In this document: piece after piece, positions 22,560 through 34,382 of the stretch
How positions within the stretch are numbered: the first letter of the stretch is position 1
Layout: each line of letters starts with the position of its first letter
Assembly (NCBI GenBank): GCA_021234155.1
Contig: JAJEKV010000776.1
Coordinates: 1-64,000 of the forward strand
DNA from: Isoetes taiwanensis
Taxonomy: Eukaryota > Streptophyta > Lycopodiopsida > Isoetales > Isoetaceae
DNA: 64,000 bases
Direction of reading: 5' to 3'
Program-made: the position numbers and the translations under genes
The notes under the pieces: generated by a model
Databases searched by the model: none
The model's input: the letters and a program-made list of their open reading frames with translations, nothing else
Told to the model about the DNA's origin: nothing

Positions 22560-23400
22560 TGCAGTAGACATAATTGATATTGGAACAAATCAACCAATCC
22601 GATTGGCACGCGACCTCACGCCCAAAGATGAGGGGGAGCAAGCCATTGTGCTATTCAAACGTTTCAAGCACATCTTTGCTTGGAGCTACAAAGACCTCCG
22701 AGGTATCAAGAAAGAATTGGGACAACTCTCGATTCCCACCAAGCGGATGCTAGACCCATCTAGCAACGCGAGACCGGCTTAACCCAAACTACCGTGAAAA
22801 GGTTAAAGCCGAAATTGATTAAGCTTTTGAATATTTGGACTTATCTCACGAGGTCAAACATTGGAATGGGTAAGTCCTATTGTTATTGCCCTCAAACATA
22901 ATGGAAAAATTGGCGTTTTGTGTGGATTATAGAAAACTCAATCAAGCCACGGGCCGGGATCATTTCCCTCTCCCCTTCACGCGGATCAAGTGTTGGAAGA
23001 TGTAGCGTGCCACGAGATGTACTCCTTCATGGGCGGCTTCTCGGTTATAATCAAATATCCATTCGAGAAGAAGATCAACTAAAGACTACCTTCACTACTC
23101 CATGGGGTACCTTTGCTTACAAAGTCGTTCCTTTTTGGATTGTCAAACTCACCATCCACATTTCAACGCATTATGCTTGCTGTTTTCAAGAGTACATGCA
23201 AGTTCATCCCTTTCTCGCAAGTCTTTCAGGATGACTTCTCCACTTACACCCACGTTATGGACCATTTGGTAAAACTTGAACTAGTTTTTTCAACGGCTGT
23301 GATGAATCACGGAATTAGCCTCAATCCAGGGAAAAGTGCACCTTACGTGTCACCTCGGGTGTACTTCTAGGACATGTGAGTCGACCACGGCATTACAACG
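22560..23400 (+). pseudogene. Reverse transcriptase region of gypsy element
   Basis: Recognisable Ty3/gypsy RT pieces in several frames include KLNQATGRDHFPLPF near 22,930-22,980, GVPLLTKSFLFGLSNSPSTFQ at 23,100-23,165 (short blocks), and the catalytic QDDFSTYTHVMDHL at 23,227-23,270. Stops and frame slips break it. It polymerises element cDNA when intact. Confidence 0.8.
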
Positions 23401-23599
23401 GACCAGCCAAAATCAGTTTGTGTCATCGAGAGCATATCCACTGCGAATATCAAGGACACACGTTCCTTTCTTGGCAAAGTCAACTTCTATGCCACCTTTA
23501 TTCCGAATTGGTACCCACAGCAGATCAATTCACAAATTTGGAAATCCATACACATGGACTTGGACATCGATGCAAATCAAGCTTTTAAAGAACTCAAAG

Positions 23600-24150
23600 T
23601 CAAGCTCCACGAAGCCCGGTGCTAGTACCACCTCAATGGGACAAACCATTTCATGTCCATGTTGATGTTTGGGCTTTGCGATTGGGCCCATTTCTAGCTC
23701 AGAGTATGCACCAAATCGGGACAAGCCATCGGATCGCCCGGCCGAGAAAACTCAATCCTGCTGGCGCAACTATTCGACCCGCGGAAAGGGAAGCCCTTGG
23801 CCTTATCTTTTGTGTACAACGCTTTTCGACACTATCTTCTTGGTAGTCAAATTCGCTTTTATGTGGATCATCAAGCTCTTCTATATTTAATCAATAAGCC
23901 CAAACCCACGGGCGAATTGCTCGATGGATATTGATATTGCAAGAGTTTGCCCCCTTTTGACATTATTCACAATGGGGACCCAGCGCTCCACGGTCCCGGA
24001 CTATCTTTCACGCGCACACACGGATGATCCCTCGGAAGGAGTTCACGATGCCCGCCGGGATGCTCAAAAGCTGTTCTGGTCATCGCCACGCCTCATTGGT
24101 ACCCACGACTATCAACGCTTTCTCCTCCACGGGCGCACTCCGTCAAAGTG
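23600..24150 (+). pseudogene. RNase H region of gypsy element
   Basis: Follows RT with NFYATFIPNW-like connection text near 23,480, then FDPRKGKPLAL near 23,775, RHYLLGSQIRFYVDHQALLYL at 23,830-23,890 (in part), and DYLSRAH near 24,000. These match the usual RNase H order of plant gypsy elements. Frame slips are present. Confidence 0.75.
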
Positions 24151-24235
24151 ACCCCACGCTCTCTCCGGAAAGACAAACTTCAGATAAACAACAATTCCTT
24201 CCCAAGAATGCGAGATTATACGATGGTTGCCGCCA
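24151..24235 (+). pseudogene. Start of integrase region, left of the Helitron
   Basis: The last codons before the Helitron encode the short loop that normally precedes the zinc-binding part of gypsy integrase. The frame is cut after GCCGCCA at 24,235 and continues in phase at 28,362. Confidence 0.75.
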
Positions 24236-27200
24236 TCTAATATTATAAAGTTATTAGTAAGTGTTGGACCCAGCCCTAAATCGGACGGTGGCGTTAATTT
24301 GGCCCATCGACGGTCTACACAAACTCAACCTTTTTTACCCTTAAAAAAACAAGTTATACGGTGTAGCTGCAGGATCTCGAATCTTGCTAAAAATTCGGCG
24401 CACAGGAAGACATCTTCTAGATCGACCTCAGATGGAGTTGATCAGAAAGGGCTGCTGGATTTGGTCTGTGCAGAAGGTTTGTGCCTTGCAACTGATGGTT
24501 TTGTGCGGGCTCTTCCTCTTATCCTTTTTTACCCCTAAAAAAAAACAGGTTATTAGGTGTTGCTATGGGCGCCGGATCTCGGATCTGCTCGTTTTGCTTT
24601 TGGTAGCCACAGAACAAAAGCTCTCTGTTGTAAGACCAGAGGTGCTGCTTCAGAATGTTTACCTTCAAATGTTTCATGGAAGCACCTCCGTTTCAATGTT
24701 CTGGCCAATATTATACTTCTTCAAGCTTGCAAAGCAATTTTAACTGGTTCGAGAATACTAAATCTCGAGATCATAATATCGGCGGTTGGTTTATTTTCTC
24801 ATAGCACACATGCTTCTGACTGTTAATCCTGTTAATCCTGCTCTATGTGGATGTTGCTGGAGGTACATCAAGATTTGGCTTTATTTGAATCTTAATATTT
24901 TTCCTTTGCAATAGAACATTTGCTTATCTTTTTCTCTTTAATACAGGAGTTTCTATGTGTTTTCAAGGGTTTACAAGTTTTCATGTAAGCTGCAAACCTG
25001 CTTACTCAATTTGTTTCTGGAGAATCCTTTTATCTGCTCGGGTCTGTATCTATAAGAAATGTGCCAAAGAAACTGGCCGCTGACACTTTTTGAGGCACGA
25101 AATTGTATGTTACCTTGCCGTGTGCTTCCTGTCTAATGTATTCGGTCTAAATTATTTTGGAATTCTTTGCAATGGCTACAGATATGGTGCGGTAGAGGCT
25201 GCTTCAATACAATATAAGGTATGTTGTATGCTGGAATGTTCTGATGTATGTGAATCAGTCCTTTATGATGTAAAAGGAGGGTTTAGAGTTTATTGATTTA
25301 TGTGTTGCAGCCATTTATATTTTGTAGTGGGTTTCGTATTTTGTGTTGTAGCTAAAGATTTGATGGAATACTTGATCTGTAGGAAAGAACAAAGAGATGG
25401 GCAGGCCCTTCTCATTCCTGTTTCCAGTTAATAGTCTTCTCAGTTGGCTTCGACACGTCCCACAGGTCAAAGTTTATGGTTGTGCCTTGCATATTGTTAG
25501 CCCGAAAGAATTACGAGCCCTGGCAGAGGCTGCATTGCAGGAGTTTATGTATATATGCAGTTTCCTTTCAATATCAATGGTGTATTATATGCAAGGAAGT
25601 CTGCCCAACCTCTGAGCTCAAAGCCATCACCTTTGAAGATGGTGCCAATGGTAAGTTCAAATAGTAGAGAATGTTGTGCGAATGGTAAGCTCAGATAATT
25701 CCAATCTTTTGCTCCTGGCAGAGCAAATGGGCGGTTCATTCTAGGCTAGGATACAACAGGATGAAACCAACAACATCGCAGTCTGCAAAAGCTTGGGAAC
25801 AGGACGCTGGCGTTGGCAGAAGAGTGGCCCAAACAAAAAGGTTAGTTCTGCTTATCCCACGTAGAGCAAGCCAGTTTCTTTTTTGAGGGAAGTACTTAGA
25901 AAGTAGAGTGAGACGAGCCACAACAGAGTCGTTTAATTGGGATGAAGCTTATCAGGCATTCAATGGGATGGTAAGATAGTAAACGTTTCATTAGTTTTGC
26001 CTGGCAAGCAAACTAACAACTTTCTACCTATAGGAGAGAGAGGAATCACTTACTTCCATAAACGATGACGGAAAGATTCAAAATTTTCATTCTTACTGGC
26101 AGAATAAACTAACCACTTTATATCTGGAGGAAAGAAAAGAAGAATGCATAACAATGAAAAGTGCCTGTTGTTGGCAAATTGATACATTCAATGTCCATAG
26201 AAATTCTAATGTCTCTAGGCATTATAAACTTGCCATAAGAACTGACTGCGTAGATCAGCACTCAGGAAACTTGCATATAAGAGCTGAAACTTAATTAGCT
26301 TAAAGTGCAGCTGGTGTAATAAGGATATAGACCAGGATAGAAGTCTAGAAGTCTCTAGAGATTTTTGTATCTCTTGCACATAAAGTATCTGAGTAGACTT
26401 GCCCTATTCTTTCTATAAATATCTAAGTTCTATTCTGGTATAAGAGAAGGCGACCCTTGAAGAAAACAAGAGCTTACATTTTGAAAGGATTGAAGATCAA
26501 GAAAAATCTGTTTATTTATAAATTTTTACCATGAACAATGATGCACAACAACAGTGAAGCTTGGTCGATCTGTCACACAGAAGCACAAAGTATGAAGAGT
26601 TCCAAGGGTAGCCATAGGAAATTCTTGACAACAACCACTTAATCTATAGATCCTACATTGGATGAGTTCTGCATGCTTCTTTGTTCTTGCTCCCTACATC
26701 TGTTTTTCTATTGTTGATGTTTCTTGGATGATAGGTGTAGAAGAGTAGATTGGCGTAACGTGGGAAAGGTGTCCAGCTTCTCATTAGTGCTGCCTCTCTG
26801 CTTTTTTACTGTAGATTATTGAATCATGTGAAATGGAAATTCTTTTTGTTTAGGCTTTTTTCTGTATAACATTTTGCAGTGATGCAGATCTAATACTGTG
26901 CATTTTCCTCGATTGCTCTTTTGCAGTGACTACTATCCTACCTGTGTAATGCAATTTCGTTTCGGATTGAAATGCTTACCATTTGGAAGCCCTCAAGTTT
27001 CTACAGTCAGTAGCATATTTCACATAGCTGTGGTGGTGGTAGTGAGTAGTTTATAATTATCATACATAATAAAGTTTTAAGATGAGCATCTAATTGAATG
27101 TATCGCTTACTGCAGACAATGTTTGAGTGTGTTTGGTCCCGTAAAATAATTGATGCATGCATTATATCTTCTGCAGGATTGATTTTGCAGTGTGTGAAAT

Positions 27201-27297
27201 TGGTGCTCAGATCCTCCTGTAGATGTGTGCCCTTTCTTTTGGTTCACAATTAGATCTTTGTTTGAGACTCTCATATATGCTATATGTTTTTCAGAAT

Positions 27298-27320
27298 AAA
27301 AATAGAATAGAATAGAATAG
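27298..27320. repeat. (GAATA)n microsatellite
   Basis: About four and a half repeats of GAATA lie within Helitron H. Confidence 0.8.
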
Positions 27321-27877
27321 ATGCTAAAACCATTATTCTCATCCGTTGGAGTAATATGGCAGATATACTGGTAATATGCAGTACATGCACAAAATCTCCA
27401 TAAGCAAATGTATGTGCTCAAATGTATGTGCTCACGTATGTCTTAACTTTTGTTTTTTTTTTTGAAAGAATTCATTCATGCCTCCATTCTATGAAGCATG
27501 GGAAAAGGAGGCTCTCCATTGTTGAAAAGAAGCTGGCTTCAATCAAGAGGTGGCCTTCATCGCTTTGTTTCATCATAGAAGAATGGAAGGAAACTAATTG
27601 CACAATTCCACATGTACTATAAGTGTTTTTGGGATCAACACAACATAAAATGTTGAATGCTTTCTAACACGCGGATTTCTCAAGAGTAGTTTGTTGCGCA
27701 TTTGTGGACATATGCAAGTAGTCATATGACTATTTGTGGAGGCCATAATAAAAAAGATATTGCATAATTTGTGATGGTATGTATTGGAATTTATTCGAGA
27801 GACATTTAGTTGGATCAATATAATCATTCTTATTCACCGTTATTGTGTTCGTGTGTGTTATTGTGTTCAGTAACATA

Positions 27878-28045
27878 GCATTCTGGACCACTTACATCTA
27901 CTAAGTATAACAAAACAACATACAATAATCCCAAAATGTTACTAGCATTTTGGACCACTTCCATCTACTAGGTATATCGAAAACAATATAGTCCGTCTAC
28001 TAATAGTCTGTCTACTACGTATAGCAAAACAACAATGTTACTAAA
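27878..28045. repeat. Subterminal degenerate tandem repeat in Helitron H
   Basis: The phrase GCATTYTGGACCACTT followed by CATCTACTARGTATA occurs at 27,878 and 27,949, and its second half recurs in a shortened form near 28,010. It lies about 320 bp before the 3' end. Confidence 0.7.
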
Positions 28046-28333
28046 TGCATGTAAACATCTTCCACTTTGTATATAATAAACTAGCATTTGCTAGGTATAT
28101 TAAACATGTAGCATTGTCAACAACATATAGTGTTATTGATCTTGCATGCAACCATCTTTAACATATTGTCCTAAGTATTATACAATAATCTATCTGTAGT
28201 TGATACACACTTACCCATGTATAATAGGTACCTCATATCACCACTTTATCTCTGTACTTCTTAAAGAAATGATGAATCGCATGTGCAATCATATCACGTA
28301 TCATAGTCTTTGTCTATTGACATGTTACCTGTT

Positions 28334-28361
28334 AGCCGGCAGCGGCTTGGCAGTTTACTAG
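28334..28361 (+). other. Helitron H 3' terminal hairpin and CTAG
   Basis: Five-base-pair stem with four-base loop, ten bases before CTAG. The host sequence resumes with TCTCTATAAATG. Confidence 0.9.
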
Positions 28362-29130
28362 TCTCTATAAATGTGGCAAAGACAATGTGCTCCGACGATG
28401 TGTTCTTCCTCACGAAGTCCACGATCTAGTCAAACAAGCCCACGAAGGACTTGGCGGTGGTCATTTCAGTGGAGACAACCACGGCAGGAAACTCCTCCTT
28501 CTTTGGGTATTCTTGCCCACGCTTTTCAAAGATGCTCACAAATACACGCGCCGTGTGATGTTTGTCGGAGGCTTAGTAGACCCCGGCCCGTGGCGGCTGC
28601 CGCTCGCGCCAATAGCCACGCCTCTCCCTTTGCCAAATGGGGTATGGATTTTGTTGGTCCCATGGACCCACACGCAATCAACACTAGGGGCACGCTACAT
28701 TCTAGTCTTCACGGACTATGCAACCAAATGGGTCAAGCGTGTGCTCTACGACAACACGGTACGCTAGTGCGGCTAAGGTTCTCTACAAGAACATCATCGC
28801 GATTTGGATGTCCCTTAGAATTAGTTAGTGATCGTGGAGTTCATTTCATCAATCACACTATTCTTTGAACTCACTAACTATCGCACATTCATCACGGAAA
28901 AAGCACGCCTTACTATCCCCGTGGTAATGGCTTGGGCTGAAAGCACAAACAAGGTGCTTATCCACATTACGAAGAAGATTTGTGATCCTACAAGAAAAGA
29001 TTGGCAAGATAAGTTACCTCTGATTTTATGGGCTTACAATACAACATACAAAGTAGCAATTGGGTCAAACACCTTTTCGACTTGTGTATGGCCAAGAGGC
29101 TCTTATGCCTTTTGAGTTCATTTTACCCTC
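28362..29130 (+). pseudogene. Integrase of gypsy element, right of the Helitron
   Basis: Begins with the zinc-binding region (LRRCVLPHEV, AHEGLGGGHFSGD), then the core with GMDFVGPMDPHA near 28,650, RYILVFTDYATKWV near 28,700, FGCPLELVSDRGVHFIN near 28,805-28,855, and LPLILWAYNTTYK near 29,015. These are the DDE-core landmarks of gypsy integrase. The frame slips several times (near 28,545, 28,765 and 28,865). Confidence 0.88.
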
Positions 29131-29632
29131 ACTCAAATTCGATTAGCAATGCGAACATAATCCATCGCCAGACTTTGCAAGAACGAGTTTATCAACCTGG
29201 AACAACCGGATGAACCGAAGAGATGCTTTTCTTAGACTTCAACAAGGCAAACAACTACAAAAACAATGGCATGACAAACACATCAAAAACAAAACTTTTC
29301 AAATTGGCGACTTAGTTCTTCTTTACGACATTCGAGATATCAACAACATCTGGCAAACTCAAGCTCGGATGGTCGGGACCATACAAAATTTCGAGATACC
29401 ACATCACGGAGTTTTACAATTACAAGAATTGAATGGCACTCCATTTCCTACATTAGTCAATGGATTTCGACTCAAGAAATTTCAAACCCCTAACTGCGGC
29501 ATCCTTAGCTCAAGAACAAAATTTACAACAAGATACCACTTGTACAAATTTATGAGAAACACTTTTCTATTATGTACAAAATTGCCCCGAAGGCTACAAT
29601 TATTTGTGGGATTTTTCACCGAACAGTCCTAA
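29131..29632 (+). pseudogene. C-terminal integrase / end of pol of gypsy element
   Basis: The open frame 29,210-29,632 encodes RRDAFLRLQQGKQLQKQWHD, FQIGDLVLLYDIRD and VNGFRLKKFQ, the usual DNA-binding GPY-like tail of gypsy integrase. No chromodomain is recognised after it. Confidence 0.75.
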
Positions 29633-30200
29633 ACTAAACAAAATTGGGAAAACCCCTATCATCTTTGCTACTCGCCCTTTACTTTACGGGGGGCACTCCC
29701 TCGGAGGATGCGGAAGCCCCAGTGCGACCCACTCGGTGAGCGATCACCTCCGAGGCGTCGAGTTTATCTCCGGGTTAATGACGATTGCCTCCAACCAAGG
29801 ATCCATAGGGATCCGGCCGATTCCCGAGCGCCCGGATCGGCGTCGTCCATCTTGCATGTAATCGGTCGCGGAAGCTCACGGACGGCGTTATCGAGTTCTC
29901 CATCTTCACAATTTTGGTTCTTCTCGGCAGAACCCAACTTCAATTATAGGCGAATACCAACCCTAGCGGTTTATTCGACGAGGTCACCTCGCGAGATATT
30001 CGTAATCATTCCCCAGCGATATTTTTGTACACCGCAAACTTTTCGACTCCTCTTTTTAATATTACGACAAGCTGCCCGTGATTATCACGATCCGCCATTA
30101 AAGTTTTATTCTCCGCCCGGGAACTCTCGCATCTTAGTGCGAAATTTTGTCTCTTGAGATTCTCAATCGTCGCGATCTTTCGACCGTGTCTCCACGACTC

Positions 30201-30220
30201 AAAAAAAAAAAAAAAAAAAA
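30201..30220. repeat. Internal A20 run in the gypsy 3' region
   Basis: An uninterrupted run of about 20 A lies between pol and the possible extra ORF. It may mark an old retroposed piece or be a length-unstable homopolymer. Confidence 0.8.
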
Positions 30221-30308
30221 CCCTTCCCAACCGTCACTTCCACTCCTCACTTTTCACTCATACTCCCTCGTCCTTCCGACTTAGTACTCCGTGACCTCGA
30301 CCTTCAAG

Positions 30309-33300
30309 ATGGCTTCTACCTCCAAGAACTCAACACTCAACGCTGGCGCACCAATGGATCGGCGCAATTCGAAAATATCAAGTTCGTTTCTTCATCCGCA
30401 CACCGGCTCCACATCCGGCATCACCTATAACCTCCGGTGAGTTCCGGATTGTTTCATTTTCCTGCAGAGGAACTCCGGCTCCCCAACAAGAACAAATTAC
30501 GGCAATTTGTGGCTAACACAGTGAAGGAGGAAGATGGATATGCCTCCCAAGTCGATGGAAACCCTATACTCCTAAACCCTCAAACCATAGCCTCTGCCTT
30601 TTTCTCTACCCAATCCGCCCAATGCCTTGTCTTACCTTGACATTGGTAAATATGATATTTCCAAATTCTGCTCTATTCCTTATAATCTTTGCACAAACCA
30701 AAACATCCACCTTTCCAAAGCAACATGATGCCTTTACCAAGTTTCTTTGGAGGAAATTTTTGGGTTACTCCATGAAGAATACCTCTATTAACGATGTTTT
30801 CTACCATCGTACTATATCCTCACCAACACCCTTTCGAAACAATCAATTGGACTCAACTCACGTATCGGAGATTTCCATGAGGACTTGATTTCAGAAAAAA
30901 TCCTAACTCTTCCTGGGTGCCCCATGGGAGCCCACTTCCAGCTTTCATTAATCATGGACCCCTGGCGCCATCATGCCCCCTTCTCCACCAAGCCAACATC
31001 GACCTTATTGATGCTTTGAAAGGTCTTCAACCAAACTCTCCTCCTTCGGAAATCAATCTCGTCGGCCAACTCGGACATGAAATATTTCACAACCACCGTC
31101 TCCACCTCCTGTAAATTCCAATTCTCTAAAACCTATTCCTTACGTTGATAACCAACCACGGAACAACCACCCAGTTAACCTTGTGCAACAATTCCACTTT
31201 CGGACTCAACAGCACCGCAAAAACAAGCGGCAAAGAAGAAGACAACAAAACTCCCATTGATCTCCACGAGTACTCACAAGGACACTCACGGCAATGACCA
31301 AGGATCTATAAACAAGGGTGGCCGAGATCAAAGCCATCCCATCCACCTCCTCACAGGTGGATACCTATGATGAAGCTGTCCAGTGCCTTGATGCCCCTCC
31401 GTGATCATCACGAGAACTTCATAGCGACCACCGTGGCACGACGCGAGTCCGTGGACCAACTCCAAGCCAGAAGTCATCCTGCTTTGAAGGACGGTTGACT
31501 GTGGAGTGAGGCGAAGCAGCCTTGCACAATCAATTCATGATCCATCGAGAAACCCTTCATCAATCCCAGCAAATTGTCAAGGAACTCAAGGAGTCCCTCA
31601 AACAAAAGCGACACCAAGTACACTGATCTTGAGACCGCTACAACAATCTGGTCACACGAATAATGCTACTACTCGGAAGAGAAAGAAACGCCCGTCTGAC
31701 CAACTTGATGCTTGAGGGTCAAGGTCACGACTTCGAGACCACCTTGCGAATAAGGATGCTCACGCCGCATCTCTCCAAGGCAAGTTAGACCAGCTCACGG
31801 CAACACACCGCGGCTGCCGGATGCTCTTGAAATATTTGCACTCAAAAGCAGGACTTGCAAGCCGCCGACTTCAAGCTCCTCACGATTCCCAACTTCTCCG
31901 AACAAGTCAGACACCTCACACACAAAGTCCGCGGAGCTATGGACCCGGTCTCAGAGCAACAAGATATCATTCGCAGTTACAAGATCGGCTTCCAGATGGG
32001 CTGGCGGGACGGCGGATGATCACGGAAGAAAAGCGGGAACAAACCTATCGACAGCTTGTACGCTATTCCCACTGGACTATCGAAACCCGACCGGTTACCA
32101 TGACTATGTGCAAGCAAGGAAAAACACTTTTCTTTTTATTAAGGGCGAGAAACAAGGGTGATACCACAAGTCCACGGCATAGGCTGATATCGAGCGACAA
32201 TGGCCCTTCATGCGTCCATGAGCGAGGCACACTTTGTGCTCGTCGTCATTTTTGATATCCCTCTGGGTTGCGGATCTCGACCATTTTCGCTCTCGGCACC
32301 ATAGCCCCCCGGCTTATGTCATGCCTGCGACTTCACGGCACATGTTACTCGGGGCTCATCACGGATAAGCGCGAGAACTTTAAAAGGAGATACTGTGGCG
32401 AGGTTCTTTTTGACCAAGAAGAACAAAGTACCTCCAAGACACAAAATTACGCGATTTGTTACCTCGAGGAATACATGCCTCTTCTCACGAGAAAAGAAGT
32501 GGAGCTATGGCTAGTGAACTTGGCACGCTCCTTGGACACTATACAACTCACGAACAAGAACTTGACCTTGCACAAGTTGTTCTTACAACATTATGCTTCC
32601 TTACCTGATGCGCACCGCGAGCTGAAAGCGAGCGTCCTCCACGATGAGTGGGACCCAGACTTTGGCCCGGCACATGTACATTCCGGTGCATGGGAGCGAT
32701 TACCAAACGACCTACGAGAAGATATTATTGGAATTCCAAGAACAGATACGGGATGACCGCACCAACCCCCAAACAAGCCGAAAGTACACTAGCAAGCTTT
32801 GGATGCCCACCTCGATCAAGGTCAATTCCCAAAGATGGAGACAAGAATTACGGACTCACGAAGTCAAAGAACATGCGATTGGACACCCGGCAATTGCTGC
32901 AGACAAACGTTGGGACCCACGCTTCATCATGACGCCAAATGGCGTGAGGATGAGACTTTGGACAACACCAACAACCTGGATATACATGCCCAATCGTGTT
33001 GTGGAAGACCGCCTGAATGCAATTTACGGTCTTGTAACCTTCCTTGCCAAGGCCAAAACTTATTTGATCCATACGTATTTGAAAGCGGTAATTGCGTGCA
33101 AAGACTCATGACCATACTCGTAGGTATCGCGAACGCAAGTGCGGATCCATTTTTGCAACCCAATGCAAATCTTTGGAAAGTTCGGGTTGGACCTTGTCTT
33201 ATACATGGAGATGCAAATCTTCCATCGAGATCCGCGCCCCTTATTTGGAGAACATGATTGAAGGCTTTCTCATAGGAGCGGCCAGAATGTTTGGCATCCA

Positions 33301-33442
33301 GGGACTCAAACAAATCCCCGGAAAAGAGGCGAACAACGCCAGAGTGAATCTGATGGTGAGCCTCCCTCATCTCTATATTCCAAGATCAGAAGAGAGCGGG
33401 GATTCCCACCCCGAATTCATGCCCCCTTTTTCTAGCCAATAA
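30309..33442 (+). pseudogene. Extra coding region between pol and 3' LTR, unknown product
   Basis: Beginning at ATGGCTTCTACCTCC (30,309), plus-strand protein-like text runs in changing frames to a stop at about 33,440. Examples: YMPLLTRKEVELWLVNLARS and KLFLQHYASLPDAHRELKAS (32,475-32,630), and a C-terminal MIEGFLIGAARMFGIQGLKQ and NLMVSLPHLYIPRSEES (33,255-33,405). I do not recognise a family. Many plant gypsy elements carry an additional ORF here. The minus strand has an alternative coiled-coil-like frame at 30,006-30,230. Multiple frame slips make the real length uncertain. Confidence 0.4.
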
Positions 33443-33452
33443 GTGTAGTTTG

Positions 33453-33461
33453 GTAGGGGAG
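33453..33461 (+). promoter_or_regulatory. Polypurine tract of gypsy element
   Basis: GTAGGGGAG directly before the 3' LTR start TGTTA; a purine tract is where plus-strand DNA synthesis is primed. Confidence 0.7.
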
Positions 33462-34066
33462 TGTTAATACATGCTGGCGGAACACGAGGTCTATACTTCT
33501 TTGCATGAGGCGAGGCCCCCAGCCCGCGGTGTCCGAAGAGGATCCACAAGGCGCCCGCGGCGGGTCAGCTCCTCAAAAGCCGAGAAGACCCAAAAGGTAG
33601 GACCCGCGGCCGGGCCACTACTTGTACGTTAGCGCGGACGCGGACAGCTCAGTTCTGTTCCGAGTGCCCAAGTAGTGGAGCCGCAGCGTTGTCATGATGA
33701 GGATCAGATTCGGGCCGTAGGCCACTCAGGTATTCCTATATATTGTAGCATTTTTGCTCCTTCAAAAAGGGTTGAGTGTTCTTTTGTGTCACCTCTGAAA
33801 GCGGAACATCTTTGATGTTGCTTTGTTGTGCGCTCTTTTGAGCCTTCATTGTACACTTGTTTTGATCAATGGATTGCCGTGTTCTCCACAAGTGTCTTGT
33901 GTGTTTCATTGTGTATTGCCATTCTTTGTTTTATCGAGTTTTCTTGTTCTTTCCTCGTTAGCAAAAATCCAGCGTGACAAGAGTGTCGGGGATTTGCCCT
34001 GCTTAGGACTTCACGGATCTCCACGGAGATGCATCCCTCGAGCGATCAGAGCCCGGACCCCAAACA
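33462..34066 (+). repeat. 3' LTR of gypsy element
   Basis: 605 bp, partner of 18,905-19,497, with the same TATATATTGTAGCA and GATCAATGGATTGCC blocks. It ends CCCCAAACA, followed by the duplication CTTAT. Confidence 0.88.
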
Positions 34067-34071
34067 CTTAT
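34067..34071. repeat. Target-site duplication CTTAT, right of gypsy element
   Basis: Equal to 18,900-18,904; the pyrimidine tract of M0 continues directly after it. Confidence 0.85.
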
Positions 34072-34258
34072 CTTTTCCCTTTTACCCGTGCCTTACCTCC
34101 CCTTTCCTTTTCCTATCTCCTTAAGAAATCAAATCATGACTAATCACGGTAGTGGAAAGTCGTGCGATAAATCTCAGCCTTCATTTTCAATCAGATGATC
34201 TCAGCCATTTAAATTAGGGATTGATCTATTCAATACGATATAACATTATAATATAAGA

Positions 34259-34286
34259 CTAGTTAAGGTGCCCAGCGTTGCTGGCC
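34259..34286 (-). other. M1 3' terminal hairpin and CTAG
   Basis: Plus strand CTAGTTAAGGT then GCCCAGC-GTT-GCTGGCC. A CTAG shared with M2, P1 and H marks the same end type. Confidence 0.8.
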
Positions 34287-34382
34287 ATAGCTAGAAACTG
34301 TGAATGACATACTGGAGCAATTGTTAAATGGATTCTTGTTTTTAAAATTGGATAATCAAGAGCATTTGACCACATTTCGCAC

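Larger units (their letters stand above)
24236..28361 (+). mobile_element. Helitron H, non-autonomous, inserted in gypsy integrase
   Basis: The 5' end is TCTAATATTATAAAG right after an A; the 3' end is the hairpin AGCCG-GCAG-CGGCT (28,334-28,347), ten bases, then CTAG (28,358-28,361), followed by T. Insertion between A and T without duplication is the Helitron rule, and the interrupted integrase frame is restored exactly when these 4,126 bp are removed. The subterminal ATCGGACGGT (24,280) is shared with P1 and P2a. Inside there is no RepHel. The AT-rich interior has GT/AG-like punctuated stretches (24,960-25,640) that could be captured gene pieces, but I cannot identify them. Confidence 0.92.
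18905..34066 (+). mobile_element. Ty3/gypsy LTR retrotransposon, containing a Helitron
   Basis: The element spans 15,162 bp, of which 4,126 bp is a later Helitron. LTRs start TGTTA and end AAACA; the 5-bp duplication CTTAT flanks them. The internal order is primer site, gag with a CCHC knuckle, protease, RT, RNase H, integrase, then a 3' region of about 3.8 kb beyond pol. RNase H before integrase defines Ty3/gypsy. The coding region is broken by many small indels, a notable share of them at CTG/CAG sites, so it may be less decayed than it looks. It landed in the pyrimidine tract of Helitron M0. Confidence 0.9.
17677..34258 (-). mobile_element. Helitron M0 (about 1.4 kb), split by a gypsy element
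   Basis: On the minus strand the 5' end is TCTTATATTATAATGTT, ending at 34,258, followed by a subterminal region shared with M1 and then a purine tract (pyrimidine on the plus strand). The gypsy insertion (18,905-34,066) lies inside that tract. The probable 3' end is CTAG at 17,677-17,680 with a decayed hairpin arm (minus strand GCTGGGTACTACTAG). Without the insertion it is about 1.4 kb, too short to encode RepHel, hence non-autonomous. The 3' end is the weak point: the base after CTAG is not the expected T and only one hairpin arm is kept. Confidence 0.5.
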
